This document shows, piece after piece, positions 56,840-64,000 of a DNA stretch of 64,000 nt. A program made the translations under genes and the position numbers. The notes under the pieces were generated by a model. That model saw nothing but the letters and a program-made list of their open reading frames with translations, was not told the origin of the DNA and did not search any database. This DNA comes from Laguncularia racemosa (Eukaryota > Streptophyta > Magnoliopsida > Myrtales > Combretaceae). Within the stretch, counting starts at the first letter, position 1. Each line of letters starts with the position of its first letter. The stretch lies in NCBI GenBank assembly GCA_037954665.1, contig JBBMOL010000140.1:124001-188000 (forward strand). Direction: 5' to 3'.

Positions 56840-58277
56840 AATTCCCCCACACTTAAACTCTTGCTTGTCCTCAAGCAATTGCATCAAATCAATTGAGAAA
56901 TCTATCATAGATTATACAAACTTTCTTTTCATCATTCCAAGCATCTATTTATTTGTAATTCATGACTTGTAATTTAATGTCTACTACTTCAACCGAACTG
57001 GTTTCCTGCGATCAAATTACTATGGACAAAATTCAATAGCTAATCTAAACAAAACAAACTTTAATCCTCATGTTTAGCAAAAGAATTTTTATTCCAAAAG
57101 TAAATACTTAATCCACTAAGGAAAAACACCCAATTAAACTTCATTAGATATTAGCAAACATATAATCCTTGCAGTATAAAGTAAAAGCATATGGTATAAG
57201 CTCTTTGCTAGGTATTCTCCCTTTTATACTTCTTGGTTTTATTCAATGAATGTTCACATTCATGTTCTTTTGATTTATTCAAGCATCTATTTTGACAGGT
57301 TTTTGCCCGCTTCTTTTCATGAACTTTTGCCTTTTTCGCCCTTATCGTTATAGTGAGTTCATTGAGTCGGCAACATCCCGAGCTCATCACTCAAGTGACC
57401 GGGTTTTGAGATACCCCTACGGACTCTTCCTCACTCTAACATTCAAGTTTGAATACTCTTAACTCAATTAGTTGAATCATTGGAGTAATGGCTATGCTTG
57501 ATTCTTTTTTTTTTTTTAAGTGTTATGATTGCTTTACAAACAACTTCAAAGAGTATACAGTAGCTAATATAACCTAGAAGTAAACTTGTTTATTTTTCAC
57601 TTAGGGACTCGACTTACTCTTAGACTTCCAATTCTAAAGCTAAATACAAGGTAAATTTGTTTCTTAAAGATTTCACTACTTAATTTTAGCCATGTATTCT
57701 AATCACAGCAGTGGGTGAGTAAAGCATTTGAACAAGTCAATTTCACATTTTGTAGATGCTTATTACAACATTTAGTACAATATCTAGATTTCATGATAAT
57801 TTTGAAAAAATTTGGCTTAAAATTGCTTAAGGACAAACGTTCAGAGTATAAGTTAGTTCTCCATTCTCTATATTTTATTATCCTCTCCCTCACACTTAGC
57901 TTGAACAGTGTCCTCACTGTTCCTAATTCAGCACAATTGAAGAGGAATTAACAACACAAAGGACATTAGAGAATAAGAGAAAGGAAATATTGGTACTTCC
58001 CTAGTATTGGAGTGCTCCCTTTAAGCTCTGGAAAGTGTCATCTAATGATATGTATCCTTGCTACAGCCGATCCAAAGAGTTCAAAACTACACTAAAATCA
58101 AAACAAACTAAACTAAAACAAAACAAAACTAAAACAAACCAAAACTAATGCAAAACAAAACTTGTTTTTTTTTTTTTTTACATGGGTTGCCTCCCATGAA
58201 GCGCCTTTCTTTAACGTCTTTGGCTAGACGTTCCTGGCTAAATATTTGGATAAGGATTTTGATTCCAGCCTTGGTGC
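56840..58277 (-). other. H2 3' non-coding segment and polypurine tract
   Basis: Same as H1 19444-20810: PPT (reverse complement of aattcccccacactt), a gagctcatcactcaagtgaccgg block near 57379, a poly-T run, and ttgcctcccatgaagcgcc near 58187. No gene. Confidence 0.7.
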
Positions 58278-60512
58278 CTATGGTGATGGGTTAATAACAT
58301 CCGCAACAAAAACAGGAGATGGGTTAATAACATCTGCAACAAAAATAGGGGAGATATCGTTAGGGTGTTTCATGGCATCATAAATATGAAATTTAATCAC
58401 TTCACCATCAAACTCCATAGTGAGGGTGCCATCATTTACATCGATTTTTGTTTTAGAGGTCTTAAGGAATGGTCGCCCTAATAATATCAGTGATGAAGTA
58501 TGAGAATCACTATCGTCCATGTCAAGCACATAAAAATCAGCAGGAAAAACCAACCCATTGACTTGAACTAAAACATCCTCTAGAACTCCCTCAGGATAAA
58601 CATTAGACCTATCAGCAAGTTGAACAATAATACCCGTTTCCTTTAAAGGACCAACATTTAAACGTTGATAAACAGACAAAGGCATGACATTGATAGAAGC
58701 TCCTAGATCACACATGGCTTTAACGATTCCAAGACTACCTATTTTGCAAGGAATGGCAAACATACCTGGGTCCTTACATTTAGGAGGAAGCTTCTTCTGA
58801 ATAATAGCTGAAACATTTTCACTCACACTAATCTTTTCATTGCCTTTCAGCTTCCTTTTGTTAGTGCACAAGTCCTTGAGGAATCTAGCATAGCGCGGTA
58901 TTTGCTTAATTGTATCAAGTATAGGAATATTTACCTCGAATTTACGAAACGTTTCCAGAATCTCTTTTTCTTCCGCTTCCTTCTTGGATTTCGCTAATCT
59001 GGAGGGGAAAGGAGGTGGTATCAATGTGACCTTCGATGGCTCAACTAGAGACTTGCTAATCTAGTCGCCTTGCTGGCTCGGAGTCGAAGTCTCTTTCTTG
59101 GTCTCTTCCTCAAGATTAGACGGATTTCCTTTCTTATTGGATCCCTGCAATTCTGTTCCACTTCTCAAGGTAATTGCATTAATGCTTTGCTTCGGGTTTG
59201 GAATAGTTTGAGAAGGTAACTTACCTTGAGTTTCTAACCTATTGATAGTTGAAGCAAGTTGGCTTACCTGATGCTCCAAGTTTTGAATGCTTTGCTTTGT
59301 TTCTTCCTGAAATTGTTTGGTATTCACAGCTAGAGACTTAACAATATCCTCAAGAGGCATACCTGAAGTGGAAGGAGCTTGGGGTACGTGGTGTAATTGC
59401 TTTGGCTGGAATTGTTTGAAATGTTGAGGGTTATTGCCATATCGGAAGTTAGGGTGATCCCTCCATCCGGGATTGTAAGTGTTTGAATAGGGATCATATT
59501 TCCTTTCTGGCTATCCTGGGAATCCGCCTACAGCATTGGCGTGTTCATGGTTGTCATCTTGCAATGTGGGACACATGTTGGTCGGATGACTAGGAGCAGC
59601 ACAAATTCCACAAGCTTTCACCTGCTGCATTTTTCCAAGAGCTAGCTGCTGCACAAGGGAGGTAAGATTAGAAATTTGATGTTCAAGGTTAGACACACTT
59701 ACCTCATTTACCTTCCTTGAAGACGTATCGTGCCTATACCCAAATTGTTGTGAATTAGCAGCCATAATGGAGATCAATTCCCTAGCTTCACCAGGGGTTT
59801 TGTTTACTATGGCGCCTCCACTTGCAGCATCCATCATCGTCCTTTCCATCGGAAGCAGGCCTTCATAGAAGTATTGGATGAGAAGTTGTTCAGATATCCC
59901 ATGTTGTGGATAGCTTGCACAAAGTTGCTTGAACCTCTCCCGATACTCATGAAGAGTCTCGGTATCCCTTTGTTTGATACCACAAATTTCTCTTCTTATA
60001 CCAGCAACTCTAGATGCAGGGAAAAATTTGTCCAAGAAGAACCTCACCATATCTGTCCAAGTGATTATAGAACCTGGAGGCAAATAAAACAACCAATCTT
60101 TAGCTTTAGTACTTGAAGAAAATGGAAAAGCACGTAATTTGATTTGATCGTCGGTTATTCCTTAGGGCCTCATACTAGAACACACTATATGAAACTCTTT
60201 CAAATGCTTATGAGGATCTTCATTCTCAAGACCATGAAATGTAGGTAGCAGATGTATCAACCCAGATTTCAATTCGAATTCCATGGCTAGTTTGGGGTAG
60301 TGAATACAAAGTGGTTGTTGATTCACATCCGGTGCAGCCAACTCCCTTAAGGTTCTCTCAAGATTTGCCATGTCGTCCTCTTTTTCAGAATCAAACAAGT
60401 CCGATACTAAGTTCGGTCTAGTGGATGATCTAGCTTCTTGTCGCAGCCTCTTTAGAGTCTTCTCAATCTCCGGATTATAAATTAGTTCACCTATCTGAGA
60501 AGAACGAGTCAT
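58278..60512 (-). pseudogene. H2 gag-aspartic protease polyprotein, broken by C-to-T stops
   Basis: One frame from ATG 60512 (MTRSSQIGELIYNPE) to 58278. Domains as in H1: gag core (LLPTFHGLENEDPHKHLKEF, DWLFYLPPGSIITW), knuckle-like CGICAAPSHPTNMC, coiled segment (NLEHQVSQLASTINRLE), protease DLGASINVMPLSVY and ILLGRPFLKT. Internal stops lie at RP/GIT (about 60162), FPG/PER (about 59511) and GD/ISK (about 59061). Where H1 is intact it has glutamine (CAA or CAG). The C-terminus has a tandem duplication of 33 bp (VFVADVINPSP twice) before an early TAG that H1 reads as CAG. Confidence 0.88.
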
Positions 60513-60540
60513 ACAAGAATAGAAATAAATTTGACACCAA

Positions 60541-60558
60541 TCTCCGGTAGTGGCGCCA
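60541..60558 (-). other. H2 primer binding site (mutated)
   Basis: Reverse complement TGGCGCCACTACCGGAGA. It corresponds to the H1 tRNA-Asp-type PBS with four changes. Confidence 0.8.
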
Positions 60559-60563
60559 AAATT

Positions 60564-62206
60564 TGATGGGTGTCAAATGCAACAAAAATAAAACCTACTC
60601 CTAGACAATTATATGATTTGCATATAGTGGTGAGTAGGGTCGAATCCACAGAGATTGGTTAAACTTATTTCTATTCAAGGAGAATAAAAGGAAAAGGAAA
60701 ATGGGGGGGTTTGGTTTGTAAATTAAATAAAGTTAAAACAAGATAAGAAAGTTGTATATTGATAAAAAGCCTAGCCAAAGGAATCAAGATAGTTTAATTC
60801 TAGGAATTGATCATCGATGCAAATGTTTTCTATTCTTAGTTCTAGATAAATTGGTTATGGTTATTAACAAGCTCTAACAACCTATCTCTCCTTACTTCCT
60901 CGATAACCTCAGACAAGCGCTTTGAATTATTTCTCTTATTGATTAAACAACCCTTAGACAAGCGCTTAGGATTTAATCTATCAATAGCATTAAGATCTAG
61001 AGAGACCACCAATTCATGCCAGTAGATTATAAGATAACCTATTTAAACATGATCACACACCTCCATAACATGAATTCGATCATCTCTTTTATAACCAAAC
61101 ATGTTATTGCGTCACTAAGACTAGAACAATCAAACAATTACGGATTTGACGTGCTAGTTGACAATATATTAACTTGCTAATTGAGTAGAAGAGCTCTATT
61201 CATACCAATCAACAAAGATAATAATGACAAAACGATCAAAAGATATATGAATACCCGAAAGCAAAGAATAGAATAAATACAAGTCAATTAGACCTCACAA
61301 TTCATGGAGAATTAAACATCTATGACCCTTTGGCTAGAAAAGTAGCTTAGCTACTCATGTTCATCAAATAAAACGAAAATAAAAAGTAAAAACATAATGA
61401 ACCCGGTTGCTTGCTCTGCCTCCAAGATGATCCAAGGTTCTTCAAGATCCAAAGATTCCAAAGTTTAAAAGTTCAAAAGTTGTCCTAACCCTCTAGGGTT
61501 GGCTCTATTTATATTATTAGATGGATAGCATGTGATCTTTTGCTAGCAAGATACGAAAATATCTTTCCTTTTCCAAGTAGATTTCGAGAAGTGAAGATTC
61601 GTCTGCTTGGCACGCCCCAACACACGGCCGTGGATCAAGCCGTGCCATCTTCTGTGTATATTCTTCAAGTCTTCATCCACACCCAGTGTGAACCACGGTT
61701 AGACACACGGCCAGTTTTCAAGCCGTGCCTTCATCTGTGCATAATCTTCAAGTCTTCATCCGTGTCCAGTGTGTACCACGGTTACACCCACGGCTAGATT
61801 TAAAGCCGTGCTTTCATCTAGTTGATGTTCCACACCTTCTTCTCTTTGGTCCTGGCTTCCACCATGGCTTCAAGCACGGTTTCTCCCACGAGTTCCACCA
61901 CGGCCGTGCCTTAAGCTGTGTCTCTCTCTATTGAAAGTCCTCATTTTCGCCTTCTTGTCCAGTGTGTAACACGGTTTGAACCTTGGCCGTGCCTCAAACC
62001 GTGCTTCCTCCGGTGGTGTAATTCCTTGTCTTGATCTAAGTTGTAGATGACTTCTCTAAAATACTTGAATTTGCATCCTTAACTCCATTTAACCTGATTT
62101 ATCACGATGATAGAATTAAAGTACCATTTCCTTATGATTTCTATAAAATCAATAATAATTTAACACAATTTATACTATAAAGATTGAGTATAAAATGGCT
62201 CTATCA
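60564..62206 (-). repeat. 5' LTR of H2
   Basis: 1643 bp, TGATGGGTGTC...GGCTCTATCA on the plus strand, matching 55178-56839. Confidence 0.9.
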
Positions 62207-63029
62207 CTCACTAAGACTCAGCTTGTGGGTTATTCATGGATCAACCTAAAACCAAAGATGAGCTGAACCGACGAATTCCATTGAAGAGCTAGCTTGTTGA
62301 AGATTATTTTTGTACTTGTAATTTCTTTTTGAACCATTTATTTTGTAAGCTTTGTGGGACATTTTATTTGGTTGTAATTGAGGAACTTAGGACTAACCAC
62401 TCTTTAGTGGTATAGATGTAATTGTTTCGTCATTTCAACCATAATTGGAGCAAGTATAAATACTTGCTAACTAGGGTTTTTGGAAAACTTTTGATGAATT
62501 GAGAAAATACACTTTACTAGTGTGTAATATCTAGTGATAATAGGTTGATCTTTGTTTATCTATTCACGCCTAAATTAGGGTTCATATATTGCTTGGTTTT
62601 CATGTTAATTGTAAGGATTGGAATTGAATTGTTCCATTTAATTTGATTAGTATTAGAATCCACTTATTGTACTTCTAATTTAGTTCACGTCATTTAGGGT
62701 TGTGGATCCTTGATTTCATGCCATTTGGGGATTTTATCTGCAACTTGTTCATGCTAATTTCATTGTAATAGAATCAATTGTATGTGTGTTACATTTGATC
62801 GGTATTACGATCCCTTGAACACATAATCTTTTGATCATCCGAGCTTACTTGTTCTTACAATTAGGGCTCATAATACACCTATTGTCACGCCACCTTTGGG
62901 ATTGGTTAAAGTGGTTCTTCAATTAGGTTCATGTGCTTGGATTTAATCAATTTAGGCACATCATCTTTTCGTATCAAAGCTTAAGTTTAGAGAAGGGAGT
63001 CATGTTATTGATTTCTTGATCTTCATTAT

Positions 63030-64000
63030 TGATGTGTCTAAAGGGGGATTAAGCATAAACAAATGGAACAAAAACCAACCCTAAATGCACTCAAATAATT
63101 TCGAATCAATAGGCTAGAAATTTGCGTGATTCCTAATGAGTGCAAGAAGATCCAAATTCAATAACTAATGAACTAATCCACCACAATGAATCAAATCCCT
63201 CAATACACACTAATCAAACTTGAAATATCATGTGAATTTAAGAATATTCAACAAAAGCACGACTGAGATCCCCCTTTATAGAAATGCAATTCATGTTGAC
63301 AATGATAAGCAATTGTTGATGAAAAACAAGTATGATAAGTACTCAAACAAGCTCACTATTTTGAATAAAATAACTCAATCAAATCTGACCAAGAAATGTT
63401 CCAATTTAACCCTAGATATTACACACTAGAGAAGAAAAGAAAACACAACAATTTGAAATTGATATGGCCCACAATTTTAAGTGTTGCACTCACTGCAATC
63501 TTAACTCTTGGGATTGAAATTGAACTAGGAAACCCTAAGTTCTCTCACATGAAAGTGAAGTGTTTGTTCTGAAAATTAGCCTCCTTAAAACCTTACTCAA
63601 GCAAGTATTTATGCTTGCTCCCTTTAGGGTTAGAAAGTCCACAAAATTACAACTATGTCACTTTTAAGGTGGCTGGTCCTAAATGAAAATTAAAAAAAAA
63701 ATGAAAGTGTACCAAAAGAAAATTGCAACATAAAATGGTTCAATAACAATTACAAAGTACAAAAATAATATAAATTTTCGAGAGCCAATGCTTCAATGTG
63801 AAATCAATCGCAGCGAGCCTTTAGATGCAAATTTGATGATATCCTGTAGCCATCAACTAATGTAAGTCATTTGGCATCCCATAGAGAAATATTATTGTAT
63901 CTGTAAGATTATTACTCAAATATTTATTAGATAAAAGAAATAGAGTGAAATATGAGTGATTTGGATCATCATCCAAATCGAGTTTTGAGAGCATCTATGG
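63030..64000 (-). repeat. Minus-strand LTR running off the window, A/C-related
   Basis: Starts TGATGTGTCTAAAGG (the 3' end on its own strand) and reaches, near 63960, the block that lies ~40 bases from the A LTR start. Degenerate TATA palindrome GCAAGTATTTATGCTTGC at 63601-63618. The LTR start and any TSD are beyond the window. Confidence 0.75.

Larger units (their letters stand above)
55178..62206 (-). mobile_element. H2: second Athila-like gag-pro element
   Basis: LTRs at 55178-56839 (3' LTR on the coding strand) and 60564-62206 (5' LTR). TSD CTCAT/CTCAC (55173-55177 and 62207-62211, one mismatch). Same plan as H1: PBS, one gag-protease frame, ~1.4 kb non-coding 3' segment, PPT, no RT or integrase. 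The LTRs differ mainly by an expanded G run in the left copy and scattered substitutions. Confidence 0.92.
54984..62963 (+). mobile_element. X: C-like 5' LTR with PBS, split by H2
   Basis: LTR = 54984-55177 plus 62212-62963 (about 946 bp), TGACAAGAATCAAAATCC...GGCACATCA, followed by a degenerate PBS (cgtatcaaagc, 62970-62980). The first bases read as a pol tail (PIIRARAKGFQILEMR). TATA palindrome at 62450-62467. Only ~65 bp of internal sequence remain before another LTR begins at 63030. Confidence 0.8.

Overview
This is a stretch of plant (angiosperm, probably eudicot) heterochromatin made almost entirely of nested Ty3/gypsy LTR retrotransposons. The evidence is AT-rich sequence, LTRs with TG...CA ends, initiator-Met-type (TGGTATCAGAGC) and Asp-type (TGGCGCCGTTGCCGGGGA) primer binding sites, plant-type gag and pol families, and a degraded AIG1/IAN-type GTPase fragment, a family common in plants. 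I see no intact host gene, no rRNA or tRNA gene and no CRISPR. Family letters A-H and X are local names given here.

Layout 1-32.7 kb. An old pol-bearing element D (protease 940-1599, RT-RNaseH-integrase 2583-5138, integrase end 31813-31998, LTR from 32004) holds a solo LTR of family A (1600-2582, TSD GCCAG). It is split near its integrase end by element B (5139-31812, TSD CTTTC with one mismatch). B is itself split by four insertions. These are A(+) in its 5' LTR (5742-10733, TSD CATAT), minus-strand C (11753-16888, TSD ATTTA), minus-strand Athila-like H1 (17873-24763, TSD ATGAC) and A(-) (24916-29898, TSD CTATA). C(-) carries a plus-strand solo LTR of its own family (12509-13551, TSD GAAAT), so nesting is four deep.

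Layout 32.7-54.8 kb. A broken AIG1/IAN GTPase fragment (minus strand) is followed by a compound LTR element (33835-35061, TSD AATTA). Next is a decayed chromodomain-type Ty3 element E (about 35.15-52.67 kb). E is interrupted by element F (39225-44610, TSD ATACC), by an Athila-like LTR-like block (about 44.62-46.11 kb), by a solo LTR (47013-47938, TSD AAAAG) and by a second compound LTR element (48067-49281, TSD AGAAG). An unassigned modular repeat (52.8-53.6 kb) and an LTR plus pol end of element G (minus) follow.

Layout 54.98-64 kb. A C-like 5' LTR (X) is split by a second Athila-like element H2 (55178-62206). A minus-strand LTR then runs off the window.

The main biological theme is parasitism among retrotransposons. 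Every element with gag/pro coding whose ends and TSD can be resolved (A+, A-, B, C-, F, H1, H2) lacks a complete reverse transcriptase, and only the old, broken D and E retain RT. A and B share a gag-protease layout that jumps directly to the last residues of integrase found in D, which suggests a long-lived non-autonomous lineage served in trans by D-like partners. The LTRs of A, B, C, X and relatives share an 18-bp palindrome centred on the TATA box. Many premature stops look like C-to-T changes, as expected for methylated, silenced DNA.
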